A stretch of DNA of 64,000 nucleotides from Celeribacter neptunius (GTDB lineage Bacteria; Pseudomonadota; Alphaproteobacteria; Rhodobacterales; Rhodobacteraceae). A program made the position numbers and the translations under genes. The stretch lies in contig NZ_FORH01000001.1 of assembly GCF_900113955.1 (NCBI RefSeq), forward strand, positions 1,811-65,810. Direction: 5' to 3'. Of this stretch, positions 7,629-18,215 are shown in pieces. Every line of letters begins with the position of its first letter. The first letter of the stretch is position 1. Below the pieces are notes generated by a model. It saw nothing but the letters and a program-made list of their open reading frames with translations, had not been told where the DNA came from and did not search any database.

Positions 7629-7649
7629 GTCTTCCGCAACTCGGAAGAC
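7629..7649 (+). other. Hairpin between the two tRNA-Asp genes
   Basis: GTCTTCCG (7629-7636) and CGGAAGAC (7642-7649) form a perfect 8-bp stem with a 5-nt loop just after the first tRNA-Asp. It could be a processing signal for a two-tRNA transcript or a weak terminator; no T-run follows directly. Confidence 0.45.
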
Positions 7650-7668
7650 AGTCTGAAAAGACAAATGC

Positions 7669-7745
7669 GCGGTTGTAGCTCAGCTGGTTAGAGTGCCGGC
7701 CTGTCACGCCGGAGGTCGCGGGTTCGAGCCCCGTCAACCGCGCCA
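7669..7745 (+). tRNA. tRNA-Asp(GTC), copy 2
   Basis: This has the same structure and anticodon as copy 1; the visible difference is in the D loop (CAGCTGG instead of CAGTTGG). Tandem duplication of this tRNA is the simplest explanation. Encoded CCA is present. Confidence 0.97.
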
Positions 7746-7895
7746 CTTTTCTCCTCATTCGACGGATCATCACCGATAAGCCGTTCTGCTAAACCGTTCT
7801 GTGCGATGGCATTTCGGGATTTCGACCTTTGGCGCTCTTGTCACGGCAGGATTTTGAACCAGACTCCCGAAGATCATGAGCGCGGAGGAGGGGGC

Positions 7896-8750
7896 ATGTT
7901 ACAGGATTGCGGGGCGCAGCTGCGGCTCATCGGGCTTTTGGCGGCGACATTGATCGCCTTTGCCGGCAATTCGCTTTTGACCCGCGCCGCGCTGGTCGAT
8001 CCCGACAACAGCGCACTGGGGTTTGCCGGGGTGCGGCTGTTGTCCGGCGCCGTGCTGCTCGTGGCCGTGGCCACGTTCCGGCGCGTGCCGCCGCGCTTTA
8101 CCCGGGCGGATGTCCCGGCGGTTCTGGCGCTTTTCGCCTATGCCGTGGCGTTTTCCCTGTCCTATCGCGAGATGGCGGCGGCCAGCGGGGCGCTCATTCT
8201 CTTCGCGGTGGTGCAGGTCTCCATGCTTGCGGTGGCGACCCTGCGCGGGGCGCGGATCGGGGGCTTAGGCCTCCTCGGCGTGGCGCTGGCATTGGTCGGG
8301 CTGACATGGTTGTTGCTGCCGGGGCTTGCGGCCCCGCCCCTGGGGGCGGCGCTCATGATGGCGCTCTCGGGTCTGGCCTGGGGCATCTACAGCCTTCTGG
8401 GGCAGAGAAGTGGTTCCGGCGGCGGTGACCCGGTGGACCGGACCATCCGCAATTTTCTCGGCACCGTGCCGCTGGTCCTGCTGATCTTTCTGATCGTGCC
8501 GCCGGTGCTCACGCCCTTTGGTTGGCTCATGGCGGTGCTGTCGGGTGCGGTGGCCTCGGCGCTGGGCTATCTGCTCTGGTATCTGGTGCTGCCGAAGCTC
8601 TCGACGCCCTTGGCGGCGAGCGCCCAGCTGTCCGTGCCGCTGATCGCGGCGCTTGGCGGCGTGCTGTTCCTCGGCGAGGGGCTGAGCGCGCGCTTCGTCC
8701 TGGCCTCCGTGCTCATTCTGGGCGGGATCGCACTCACCGCCCGGCGATAA
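7896..8750 (+). CDS. EamA/DMT-family permease
   Basis: A 284-residue inner-membrane protein of the drug/metabolite transporter superfamily. The ATG at 7896 has an excellent GGAGGAGGGGG ribosome binding site; upstream in-frame ATGs lack one. About ten hydrophobic helices occur in two EamA halves, with family features such as TLIAFAGNSLLTRAALV at the start and GYLLWYLVLPKLSTPLAASA in the second half. Substrate is unknown; relatives export amino acids or metabolites. It is monocistronic and converges on pccR with only 18 bases between the stop codons. Confidence 0.85.
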   Translation: MLQDCGAQLRLIGLLAATLIAFAGNSLLTRAALVDPDNSALGFAGVRLLSGAVLLVAVATFRRVPPRFTRADVPAVLALFAYAVAFSLSYREMAAASGALILFAVVQVSMLAVATLRGARIGGLGLLGVALALVGLTWLLLPGLAAPPLGAALMMALSGLAWGIYSLLGQRSGSGGGDPVDRTIRNFLGTVPLVLLIFLIVPPVLTPFGWLMAVLSGAVASALGYLLWYLVLPKLSTPLAASAQLSVPLIAALGGVLFLGEGLSARFVLASVLILGGIALTARR

Positions 8751-8768
8751 GGGCGGCGGGCGCCTGCC

Positions 8769-10166
8769 TCAGTCGATCTTGTAGGGCAGGGTGCCGCGGC
8801 TGTTCGGGTCGATGGTGAGCCGGTGCTCGAGCGGCGGGATCGAGCGCTGATGGCAATCGCGCCGCTCGCAGATCCGGCAGGAAATCCCGATCGGTTCAAA
8901 AGCGGCCGGTTTGGTCACGTCGAGATCGTCGGCATAGACCAGCTCGGCTGCATGTGTCACCTCACAGCCCAGCCCGATCGCATAGCGTCGCACAGGGGCG
9001 TGAAAGGCGCCGCCGGGTTTCGAGACATCGCGGGCAATCGACAGGTAGCGCACCCCGTCCGGGGTCTCGGCCAATTGTCTGAGGAAATGTCCCGGGCGCT
9101 CGAAGGCCTGGTGCACGTTCCACAGCGGGCAGGCGCCGCCGTAGCGGGCGAATTGCAGCCGTGTCGCGGAATGGCGCTTGGTGATCGTGCCGGCCTGATC
9201 GACCCGGACGAAATAGAAGGGAATGCCCTTGGCGCCGGGGCGCTGGAGCGTCGAGAGCCGGTGTGCCACCTGTTCGACCGAGGCGCCGAAGCGTTCGGCC
9301 AGCATTTCGAGATCGTGCCGCGTCTCCTGTGCCGCTTCGAGAAAGGCGCTATATGGCAGAAGTGCGGCGCCGGCGAAGTAATTCGCCATGCCGATCCGGG
9401 CGATCTGGCGGGCTTCCTCGCTTTGAAACCGGGCCAGATCCAAGGTCGCGTCCACCAGCTTGCTCTGGGTCAGAAGCGCCAGTTGATGCAGGATCTGGAA
9501 CCGTCGCGTGGCGGTCGAGGCGCGGGCCGAGATCGTCAGCTCGCCCTTGTCGGCATCGAAGCGGCGCAGATCCTTGTCACCGGCCCTGAGCGTGATGCCG
9601 CGGCTTTCGAGCACCTCCACCGCCGCCTTGACCACGTCGCGATCCTCGCCATGCGGCCGGGCAAAGTTTTCCGCCGCCCGGTCCACCGCGTCGATGTAAT
9701 TGTCGCAATAGTGAAAGAAATCGCGCACCTCTTCCCAGGGGCTGGGGCGCGCCGGGCTGTCTTCGCGATCCAGTGCCTCGTCCATCGAGGCAAGCCGTTC
9801 GGTGGTCTGGCGATAGGCCCGGTGCAGTTCGAGAAAGGCGCGGGCCAGCGCGGGGGCGTTCGAGGCGGCGAGCCGCAAATCGGCCAAGGGCGGCGCGCCA
9901 TCGGCGAACACCGGGTCGGCCAGCGCCTCGCGCATGTCGGTGACCATGCGTTCCGCATCGCCGGAGCTGAGTTCCGTGACGTCAAAGCCGAATTCCTGCG
10001 CCAGCGCCAGAACCACACCGGTCGAGACCGGCCGGTTGTTGTTTTCCATCTGGTTGAGATAGGGCAGCGAGACGCCGAGCTTCTCGGCAAAGGCGCGCTG
10101 GGTCAGGCCCAGACGTGTCCGGGTCTCGCGCAGTTTCGCGCCGGCGTAGAGTTTTTGCTGAGCCAT
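8769..10166 (-). CDS. pccR: Short-chain fatty acyl-CoA regulator (ScfR/PccR type)
   Basis: A 465-residue regulator with an N-terminal XRE helix-turn-helix (residues about 8-62, LRETRTRLGLTQRAFAEKLG), a middle IrrE-like region and a C-terminal DUF2083-type domain. The C-terminus has the conserved cysteine cluster CRICERRDC. This architecture defines the ScfR group. Its members sense short-chain acyl-CoA state and control propionate (PccR), glyoxylate-bypass (RamB) or related genes. In Rhodobacter sphaeroides PccR activates pccB through TTTGCAAA-type sites (from memory of the literature). Here pccB lies about 1.5 kb away and such sites occur before both genes, so propionyl-CoA carboxylase control and autoregulation are well supported. 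The start at 10166 is a plain ATG. Confidence 0.9.
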   Translation of the reverse strand: MAQQKLYAGAKLRETRTRLGLTQRAFAEKLGVSLPYLNQMENNNRPVSTGVVLALAQEFGFDVTELSSGDAERMVTDMREALADPVFADGAPPLADLRLAASNAPALARAFLELHRAYRQTTERLASMDEALDREDSPARPSPWEEVRDFFHYCDNYIDAVDRAAENFARPHGEDRDVVKAAVEVLESRGITLRAGDKDLRRFDADKGELTISARASTATRRFQILHQLALLTQSKLVDATLDLARFQSEEARQIARIGMANYFAGAALLPYSAFLEAAQETRHDLEMLAERFGASVEQVAHRLSTLQRPGAKGIPFYFVRVDQAGTITKRHSATRLQFARYGGACPLWNVHQAFERPGHFLRQLAETPDGVRYLSIARDVSKPGGAFHAPVRRYAIGLGCEVTHAAELVYADDLDVTKPAAFEPIGISCRICERRDCHQRSIPPLEHRLTIDPNSRGTLPYKID

Positions 10167-10185
10167 GATCGCTCCCCACTCGGTT

Positions 10186-10213
10186 TTTGCAAATCAAGGT
10201 TTGCCAGTGCAAA
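10186..10213. promoter_or_regulatory. Putative PccR operator before pccR
   Basis: TTTGCAAA (10186-10193) is followed six bases later by TTTGCCAGTGCAAA (10200-10213). A further TTGCAAG and GCAAAA lie just beyond. The array is 20 bases from the pccR start codon and fits autoregulation by an ScfR protein. Confidence 0.6.
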
Positions 10214-10262
10214 CCCGGTCTTGCAAGGGGGCAAAATGCGCCTTCGGACGGTGTGGCGTTGC

Positions 10263-11480
10263 TCAGCTATCGCGCAGCACATGTTCGCGCCGGACCACCC
10301 ACAGGGCGGCGAAGATCGACGACAGGGAGGCGCAGAACATGATGACGAGAAGCGTCGTGCCGCTGCTTTCCGGTGTCAGCACCGAGCCGGCAAAGGCCGA
10401 GAGGACGGCGCCGCCGCCGATATACATGGCGCCGCCCAGCCCCGCCGCCGTGCCCGCAAGATGCGGCCTGACCGAGAGCGAACCGGCGATGGAATTGGGC
10501 AATTGCATGCCATTGCCCAGGCCCAGAAAGGTGATCAGGGCAAAGAAACTTTCGGGTGTCGCCTTGCCGATCAGAAACAGCGAGAGCGAGGCCAGCACAC
10601 TGGCCGAGCAGATCGTCGCGCCGATCAGGATCATCCGGTTCATGCCGATGCGGAGGGTGAACTTTCCGGCAAGGAAATTGCCGAAGAAATAGCCTATGGC
10701 GGGCGCGGCCATATAGAGGCCAAGCCGGTCTTCGGTCAGCCCGAAGACCGTCGAGCCAAGAAAGGGCGCGCCGCCGAGAAAGGCAAAATAGGCGCCGGAG
10801 GCCGTGGCGGCGGAAAGCGCATAGCCCAGAAACCTCTGCGAGGTCAGAAGTTCCGGAAAGCCCTTGAGCGTGTCCTTCATCGAGCCGCTGGATTTCGGCG
10901 CGGTTTCACCCGTGTCGAATGTCACGATGGTTAACAAAACAAGGCCCGCGGCGAACAGGAGCCAGAAGCTGCTTTGCCAGCCATAGAGGCTCGTCAGCAG
11001 GCCGCCGATGGTCGGTGCCACCATCGGCACCAGCGACATGCCCATGGTGACATAGGCGATCATTTGTGCGGCCTCTTCGCCCGGCACCATGTCGCGGACG
11101 ATGGCGCGCGACAGCACCATGGCGGTGACGATCCCGGCCTGGGCGGCCCGCATCAACAGAAAGATCTGCGCCGAGGGGGCATAGATCGCGCCCAGCGTCG
11201 CGGCGAGGAAAATCACGATGCCGCCGATCAGCACTGGACGCCGGCCAAACCGGTCGGAGAGCGGCCCGATCACCAGTTGCAACCCGGCATTCACGGCCAG
11301 AAAAATCGCCACCGAAAGCTGCATGACACTGTAGTCCGTGTCGAAATATCGGCTCATTTCCGGCAAGGCCGGCAGGAACACGTTCATCGTCATGGCGGAA
11401 ATCCCGGCCATGAGCACCAGTGTGACAATATGTGGCGGTGTGGAACGGTCCAGAAAGCGGACCACGGGTTTCTGTAACAT
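10263..11480 (-). CDS. Bcr/CflA-type MFS multidrug efflux transporter
   Basis: A 405-residue major facilitator with twelve predicted helices. The motif A loop after the second helix is clear (GPLSDRFGRRPVLIGG), and AGISAMTMNVFLPALPEMS in helix one is typical of Bcr/CflA drug/proton antiporters. The ATG at 11480 is taken as the start; a GTG at 11507 is the only upstream alternative and neither has a strong ribosome binding site. It is on the same strand as pccR and upstream of it, but the pccR operator lies between, so the two are probably transcribed separately. Substrate is not predictable. Confidence 0.87.
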   Translation of the reverse strand: MLQKPVVRFLDRSTPPHIVTLVLMAGISAMTMNVFLPALPEMSRYFDTDYSVMQLSVAIFLAVNAGLQLVIGPLSDRFGRRPVLIGGIVIFLAATLGAIYAPSAQIFLLMRAAQAGIVTAMVLSRAIVRDMVPGEEAAQMIAYVTMGMSLVPMVAPTIGGLLTSLYGWQSSFWLLFAAGLVLLTIVTFDTGETAPKSSGSMKDTLKGFPELLTSQRFLGYALSAATASGAYFAFLGGAPFLGSTVFGLTEDRLGLYMAAPAIGYFFGNFLAGKFTLRIGMNRMILIGATICSASVLASLSLFLIGKATPESFFALITFLGLGNGMQLPNSIAGSLSVRPHLAGTAAGLGGAMYIGGGAVLSAFAGSVLTPESSGTTLLVIMFCASLSSIFAALWVVRREHVLRDS

Positions 11481-11599
11481 TGCGGCAGGATAGGGGGCAA
11501 AACCCACCTGTCCACGGAAAACTCATCGCGTTTGCGCACAGCCGGGGTGGCGTTCCTACGCAGAGCCGAGCAGGGGTTTGATGCAGAATAATTTTCAGA

Positions 11600-11639
11600 T
11601 TTGCAATTTGCGCCAAGGGTCTTTTGCAGTTTATGCAAA
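11600..11639. promoter_or_regulatory. Putative PccR operator before pccB
   Basis: The region has TTTGCAA (11600-11606), a reverse-type element over the next bases, and the palindrome TTTGCA-GTTTA-TGCAAA (11623-11639), ending 72 bases before the pccB start. These resemble the sites before pccR, which supports shared control by PccR. Confidence 0.6.
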
Positions 11640-11711
11640 TCTGCCAGACTCTTCTTTGAACAGGGGCGCGCGCCGCGTAAGGTGCCGCAGAAATGACGAG
11701 GAGGCCTACCC

Positions 11712-13244
11712 GTGAAAGATATTATCAAAGAACTTCACGACCGCCGCGATGAAGCCCGTCTGGGAGGCGGGCAGCGTCGCATCGACAGCCAGCACGCCAA
11801 GGGCAAGCTGACGGCACGCGAGCGCGTGGAACTTCTGCTCGACGAGGGCAGTTTCGAAGAGTTCGACATGTTCAAGACCCACCGCTGCACCGAATTCGGC
11901 ATGGAGGACACCAAGTTCTACGGCGATGGCGTGATCACCGGCTGGGGCACGATCAATGGTCGTATGGTCTATGTCTTCTCGCAGGATTTCACCGTCTTCG
12001 GCGGCTCGCTGTCCGAGACCCACGCCCAGAAGATTTGTAAAATCATGGATATGGCGGTGCAGAACGGTGCGCCGGTGATCGGCCTCAACGACTCGGGCGG
12101 TGCCCGTATTCAGGAGGGTGTCGACAGTCTCGCGGGCTATGCCGAAGTGTTCCAGCGCAATATCGAGGCCTCCGGTGTGGTGCCGCAGATCTCCGTCATC
12201 ATGGGCCCCTGCGCCGGTGGTGCGGTCTATTCGCCGGCGATGACCGATTTCATCTTCATGGTGAAAGACACCTCCTACATGTTCGTCACCGGTCCCGACG
12301 TGGTGAAGACCGTGACCAATGAGGTGGTGACCGCCGAAGAGCTCGGTGGCGCCTCGACCCATACCAAGAAATCCTCGGTCGCCGACGGGGCGTTCGAAAA
12401 TGACATCGAGGCGCTCTCCGAAGTGCGCCGTCTGGTCGATTTCCTGCCGCTGAACAACCGTGAGAAGCCGCCGGTGCGCCCGTTCTTCGATGCGCCCGAC
12501 CGGCTTGATGCGGCGCTCGACACGATCATTCCGGACAATGCCAACACGCCTTACGACATGAAGGAAGTCATTCATTCGGTGGCCGACGAGGGCGATTTTT
12601 ATGAGATTCAGGAAGATCACGCGAAAAACATCATCACCGGGTTCATCCGTCTCGAAGGTCAGACGGTCGGCGTGGTGGCGAACCAGCCGATGGTGCTGGC
12701 CGGCTGTCTCGACATCGACAGCTCGAAAAAGGCGGCCCGGTTCGTGCGCTTCTGCGACTGTTTCGAAATTCCGGTGCTGACCCTTGTCGACGTGCCGGGA
12801 TTCCTGCCGGGGACGGGCCAGGAATACGGTGGCGTCATCAAGCACGGCGCGAAGCTGCTGTTCGCCTATGGCGAAGCCACCGTGCCGAAAGTGACGGTGA
12901 TTACCCGCAAGGCCTATGGCGGCGCCTATGACGTGATGAGCTCCAAGCACCTGCGCGGTGATTTCAACTACGCCTGGCCGACCGCCGAGATCGCGGTGAT
13001 GGGCGCCAAGGGCGCGACCGAGATCATCCACCGCGCCGATCTCGGTGATGCGGATAAGATCGCCAAGCACACGCAGAACTACGAAGACCGCTTTGCCAAC
13101 CCGTTTGTGGCGGCGGAACGTGGCTTCATCGACGAGGTGATCCAGCCGCGTTCGACCCGCCGTCGTGTGGCCCGTGCCTTTGCTGCGCTGCGCCACAAGA
13201 AGCTCGAGAACCCGTGGAAGAAACACGACAATATCCCGCTCTGA
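11712..13244 (+). CDS. pccB: Propionyl-CoA carboxylase beta subunit
   Basis: The 510-residue carboxyltransferase subunit transfers CO2 from carboxybiotin on PccA to propionyl-CoA, giving (S)-methylmalonyl-CoA. The start is GTG with an AGGAGG ribosome binding site. Both acyl-CoA carboxyltransferase halves are present, with conserved stretches such as [57 protein letters not shown] and [16 protein letters not shown]. Length and sequence are normal for the family. It heads the locus that ends with pccA and mcm, together the methylmalonyl-CoA branch feeding succinyl-CoA. Regulation by PccR is likely from the upstream sites. Confidence 0.97.
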   Translation: MKDIIKELHDRRDEARLGGGQRRIDSQHAKGKLTARERVELLLDEGSFEEFDMFKTHRCTEFGMEDTKFYGDGVITGWGTINGRMVYVFSQDFTVFGGSLSETHAQKICKIMDMAVQNGAPVIGLNDSGGARIQEGVDSLAGYAEVFQRNIEASGVVPQISVIMGPCAGGAVYSPAMTDFIFMVKDTSYMFVTGPDVVKTVTNEVVTAEELGGASTHTKKSSVADGAFENDIEALSEVRRLVDFLPLNNREKPPVRPFFDAPDRLDAALDTIIPDNANTPYDMKEVIHSVADEGDFYEIQEDHAKNIITGFIRLEGQTVGVVANQPMVLAGCLDIDSSKKAARFVRFCDCFEIPVLTLVDVPGFLPGTGQEYGGVIKHGAKLLFAYGEATVPKVTVITRKAYGGAYDVMSSKHLRGDFNYAWPTAEIAVMGAKGATEIIHRADLGDADKIAKHTQNYEDRFANPFVAAERGFIDEVIQPRSTRRRVARAFAALRHKKLENPWKKHDNIPL

Positions 13245-13262
13245 GCGGAATGTCGGTTCCTC

Positions 13263-13628
13263 ATGTCTCGTCCTTCTTGGCATATCTCTGAGGTGGACGG
13301 CGCGCTCACGCTGGCGCGTCGGCTCCCCGCGCGGTTCGATGTTTCGGCAACGGCCGTGATCAAGGGCGGCGCCGGGCTCGGAAAAGCCCGGATCGCGCAT
13401 CAGGTGCGTCAGGATATGTGGCGGGCGCTGCAAAATCTGCGGGGCTTTGCCCCGGTGGTGCAGGTCACGACACAGGGCGAGGATCTCGAGATCACCGCCG
13501 GCGGCACGATCGCCGGACGGTTTCCGAAATCTGAGGTGGAGGCGCGGATCGCCGCGCTTCTCGCCGAGGATCATTTGCAAAGCCGCTGGGTGCGTTTCGC
13601 GCAGCCCCGCCAGAGACAGGAGGCCTAG
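13263..13628 (+). CDS. Conserved hypothetical protein between pccB and pccA
   Basis: A 121-residue soluble protein starting at ATG 13263, 18 bases after the pccB stop and therefore probably co-transcribed. It begins MSRPSWHISEVDGALTLARR and has a central AVIKGGAGLGKARIAHQVRQ segment followed by LQNLRGFAPVVQV. No signal peptide or catalytic motif is visible, and the GGAGLGK stretch is not in a convincing P-loop context. I do not recognise the family. Its stop directly adjoins the start of the next gene, so it belongs to the pccB transcript. Confidence 0.75.
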   Translation: MSRPSWHISEVDGALTLARRLPARFDVSATAVIKGGAGLGKARIAHQVRQDMWRALQNLRGFAPVVQVTTQGEDLEITAGGTIAGRFPKSEVEARIAALLAEDHLQSRWVRFAQPRQRQEA

Positions 13629-14054
13629 ATGCGGAAAAGACTGATCGCTTGTGCCATGCTGGCCTCTGCTCTGGGGTTTGCGGCCACTGCGGAACGGGCA
13701 CCGGTCTCGGCCGAGGCGCTCACCCAGGAGCTCATCGTGCCTTCGGGGCAAAAGGTGGAATTCTTTGAAACCGTGATGGATCGCCCCGCCATGGGGCTGA
13801 CCGCGCGCTTCCGCTTTCTGGCGCCGGAATTGCCGCGCTATCTCGAGCGGCTGTCTTACGAAGAGCTGGAGGCCGATCTGGCCGCGCTCTGTGTGGGCTA
13901 TGCCCTGCCGCGTCTGGGAGAGCCCAGCCCCGCAATGATCGTCATTTCGCTCACCTCCGAACCGACCGAATTCGGCGATCCGGCCCCGGATGTGGCGCAG
14001 GTGTTCGAAGCCTATCGTCCGGTTGAAGGTACCTGTGCATGGGAGGCATTTTAA
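13629..14054 (+). CDS. Secreted conserved protein, possibly DUF6497-like
   Basis: A 141-residue protein with a signal peptide (MRKRLIACAMLASALGFAAT) and a compact mature domain containing YLERLSYEELEADLAALCVG and MIVISLTSEPTEFGDPAPDV. A DUF6497-like assignment is from memory and tentative. The ATG follows the previous stop with no gap and has an AGGAGG site. Two cysteines in the mature part could form a disulfide in the periplasm. Function is unknown; its place in the pcc operon is the only clue. Confidence 0.7.
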   Translation: MRKRLIACAMLASALGFAATAERAPVSAEALTQELIVPSGQKVEFFETVMDRPAMGLTARFRFLAPELPRYLERLSYEELEADLAALCVGYALPRLGEPSPAMIVISLTSEPTEFGDPAPDVAQVFEAYRPVEGTCAWEAF

Positions 14055-14196
14055 TGAACTGTTATGTTTTTTTTCCGTTCGATCACGCCTGTGAGCCCTG
14101 TCTGTTTCCGGTCGCAGAGACTGTAAACACAGCTTTCTGTCGCAAACTGTGCTATCATGACACGCACAAGACCAAACGTGACAGAAGAGGGACATC

Positions 14197-14535
14197 ATGT
14201 TCAATCGCTTTACGATCGCCTTCCTCGGAACCATGGGGATGGCTCTTGCCGGATGCGCGCCGACGCCCGCACCGGAACCCATCATGCCTGAACCGACCTT
14301 CGACAAGTTCGGCAATCTCCAATACAATCCGGACGACAGCTGTGTGCCAATCCGGCCAGAGACTTTCGATCCGACCCAGGGGTACTATATCGACGACGGG
14401 CTCGTGCCCTGCTGCCCGGAAGGCATGGAATTCAATCCTCGCACGCAGGAATGTGTGCCAATCCCGCAGCGCCCGCGCGATGACCACGACGATCGCGATT
14501 ACAATCCGCAACTGGACCCAACAGGGCGGACCTGA
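14197..14535 (+). CDS. Small lipoprotein of unknown function
   Basis: A 112-residue protein with a lipoprotein signal (MFNRFTIAFLGTMGMALAGC, lipobox LAGC, Cys20). The short mature part is rich in Pro and Asp and contains four further cysteines, including an adjacent pair (VPCCPEG) and ECVPI. The cysteine-rich pattern suggests a disulfide-stabilised domain anchored in a membrane. An AGAGGG ribosome binding site precedes the ATG. Sequence between the previous gene and this one (14055-14196) probably includes its own promoter. Function is unknown. Confidence 0.65.
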   Translation: MFNRFTIAFLGTMGMALAGCAPTPAPEPIMPEPTFDKFGNLQYNPDDSCVPIRPETFDPTQGYYIDDGLVPCCPEGMEFNPRTQECVPIPQRPRDDHDDRDYNPQLDPTGRT

Positions 14536-14577
14536 GCGTAATAATGTCGCCCTTCCTCATTCGGGGAGGGCGATGCA

Positions 14578-14979
14578 ATGAAATTTCACATGTTCTCCAA
14601 TGGCCCACGTCCGGTTGCGCCGTTCTCTCATGCGGTCGAGGATGATGGCTGGGTCATTCTGACCGGTCAGATGCCGACCGACCCGGCCGCCCCCGATGCG
14701 GCGCTGCCGGAAGGGGTCGAGGCGCAGACCCGGCGTGTCATGGACAATCTGCTGCTGATCCTCGGTGAATTGGGGCTCGGCGCCGAGCATATCGTGCAAT
14801 GCCGGTGTTTCCTGACCGAGTTCGAACGCGATTACCCGCTGTTCAACGACACCTACAAAAGCTACTTCCCCGCGGACCGGCTTCCGGCACGCACCACGGT
14901 GGGCGTGACGGCTCTGGCCGTGGGCGCACTGGTCGAGATCGACCTTGTGGCCCGCAGACCTGATGAGGGAGAAGGCTGA
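14578..14979 (+). CDS. RidA-family protein
   Basis: A 133-residue RidA/YjgF/UK114-family protein. Family members hydrolyse reactive enamine or imine intermediates, releasing ammonia and keto acids. Conserved features are GWVILTGQMPTD near residue 23, the central VEAQTRRVMDNLLLIL helix and the C-terminal PARTTVGVTALAVGALVEID stretch, which carries the substrate-binding arginine. The start has a GGGAGGGCG site. It overlaps the next gene by one base and is probably in one operon with it. Subfamily and exact substrate are not clear. Confidence 0.88.
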   Translation: MKFHMFSNGPRPVAPFSHAVEDDGWVILTGQMPTDPAAPDAALPEGVEAQTRRVMDNLLLILGELGLGAEHIVQCRCFLTEFERDYPLFNDTYKSYFPADRLPARTTVGVTALAVGALVEIDLVARRPDEGEG

Positions 14980-15413
14980 TGGCACGTGACTACATGCTGA
15001 AACACAAGGGATTTCCGGGGCGTCTTCCGGGGTCCGACTATCAATTCGTGATCCGGCGGGCGAATCCGAAAGGCGTGACGCCCTTGAAGGCGCTGGAGCG
15101 CTACAAGGATCGCAAACCGTCCGACAAGCGCGCCGATGCCGCCTTCATGTCGGCGCTCTGGAGCTATTTCGGCGAAGAGACATTCGAACGCGGCAATCTC
15201 GACGCCGGGCGGCTGTCTTGGCTGTTCGGGCGCGAGGTCGTGCCGGCCGATCCCGACGATTTCGATCCGGCGTCTTACGAGGCCGAGCTGAAGATCGACG
15301 TGAAGCGTGCCATGGCCACCTTCCCGGAGCTTTTCGCCTCTGAGGAAGACGAGGAAATGCCCGATTGGGACGCCATGTGGAATGGCGACGAGGACGGGGA
15401 GTACGAGGACTGA
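14979..15413 (+). CDS. Conserved hypothetical acidic-tailed protein
   Basis: A 144-residue soluble protein (MARDYMLKHKGFPGRLPGSD...) with a basic first half and a very acidic end (SEEDEEMPDWDAMWNGDEDG). The start codon overlaps the ridA stop, so the two are translationally coupled. No domain, signal peptide or motif is recognised. The charge split suggests binding to a partner protein or nucleic acid, but this is only an impression. From 15414 to 15774 no gene is seen; that stretch includes a short GGGGCCGTTGCCCC repeat and probably the promoter of the next gene. Confidence 0.65.
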   Translation: MARDYMLKHKGFPGRLPGSDYQFVIRRANPKGVTPLKALERYKDRKPSDKRADAAFMSALWSYFGEETFERGNLDAGRLSWLFGREVVPADPDDFDPASYEAELKIDVKRAMATFPELFASEEDEEMPDWDAMWNGDEDGEYED

Positions 15414-15774
15414 TGCGCGGGTTTTCGCTTGGCTCAGGGCTGTTTGCGCGAACTGCTGCCGAAGACGGCGGGCAGGGCGGGCATGCCCTTGTGAGCGAGC
15501 GGATCAGGTCCCATCTTTCTCACAGGCCGATGACGACCAGCAACGTCCCGGCCTGTTCTGAAAACCGTTACCCTTCCCCTTTGGCGAGGTCTGTGCATCC
15601 CCCGCACGGTCCTCGCCGCTCTTTCTTGCCCGTTTTCCGGGCCCGGGTTTCCTTGGGGCCGTTGCCCCATGCGCGCAGTTCCGCCGAACCGAGGTTTGCG
15701 TGCCGATTTGCCTATGCGTTTCTGTCGGATTGGCGTAAAATTACGGTAGTCACAACCACATCAAGAGCAGAACA

Positions 15775-15975
15775 ATGCGTAAATCCATTCTCATTCTCGC
15801 CCTCGTTTCTTCCGCGGCGCTTGCCGGTTGCATGTCCACCGATGGCGAACGTGCCCTCGCGGGCGCTGCCGCGGGTGCCGTCGTCGCCGATGCGACCGAC
15901 AACAATGTGCTCACCGGCGCAGCCTTGGGTGCGCTTGCCGGCACCTATTGCGACGACGCAGGCGTCTGTAACTAA
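15775..15975 (+). CDS. Small glycine-zipper-like lipoprotein
   Basis: A 66-residue lipoprotein with signal MRKSILILALVSSAALAGC and lipobox LAGC (Cys19). The mature part is an Ala/Gly-rich helix ([18 protein letters not shown], then LTGAALGALAG) resembling glycine-zipper outer-membrane lipoproteins, and ends with two cysteines. It is a free-standing gene followed by a good terminator. Function unknown; many such proteins sit in the outer membrane and affect envelope properties. Confidence 0.7.
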   Translation: MRKSILILALVSSAALAGCMSTDGERALAGAAAGAVVADATDNNVLTGAALGALAGTYCDDAGVCN

Positions 15976-16025
15976 TCCATCTCGTTTGAGCGGCCGCGCG
16001 CCGCTCCGCGATGATATCCGTTTTG

Positions 16026-16062
16026 AAAGCTCCCTGGACCAGTCCGTCCGGGGGGCTTTTTC
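16026..16062 (+). terminator. Intrinsic terminator after the small lipoprotein gene
   Basis: AAAGCTCCCTGGAC (16026-16039) pairs with GTCCGGGGGGCTTT (16046-16059), giving 14 bp with two G-T pairs and a 6-nt loop. A run of T continues to 16061. This separates the lipoprotein gene from pccA. Confidence 0.8.
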
Positions 16063-16145
16063 GTGTTTGAAACCGACGATCCGATCCGGGCGCACGAGGA
16101 GCGCGGCCCGGGCGGGACTGACTTGAGAAAGGGAGAGGACAGGAC

Positions 16146-18146
<2,001 letters not shown>

Positions 18147-18215
18147 TCCGATGAGCGGCTCCGCAGGCATATCCCCTCGGGAATGCGCGGAGCTGCGCGT
18201 GAGCCGGGCGGTGGA

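Noticed and set aside
7806-7895. Upstream in-frame extension of the EamA permease
   Set aside because: The ATG at 7896 has a near-ideal ribosome binding site and begins the first membrane helix; the extension is not protein-like.
8823-10934. 703-codon plus-strand frame opposite pccR and the MFS gene
   Set aside because: It overlaps two well-supported minus-strand genes and shows low-complexity composition without family motifs.
11706-14327. 873-codon open frame on the minus strand opposite pccB and downstream genes
   Set aside because: It is antisense to pccB and several genes with strong ribosome binding sites; its translation is rich in Arg/His/Gly with no domain, as expected for the mirror of high-GC coding DNA.
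15414-15774. Open frames in the gap before the small lipoprotein
   Set aside because: They overlap both flanking genes, have no ribosome binding site and encode Arg/Pro-rich sequence.
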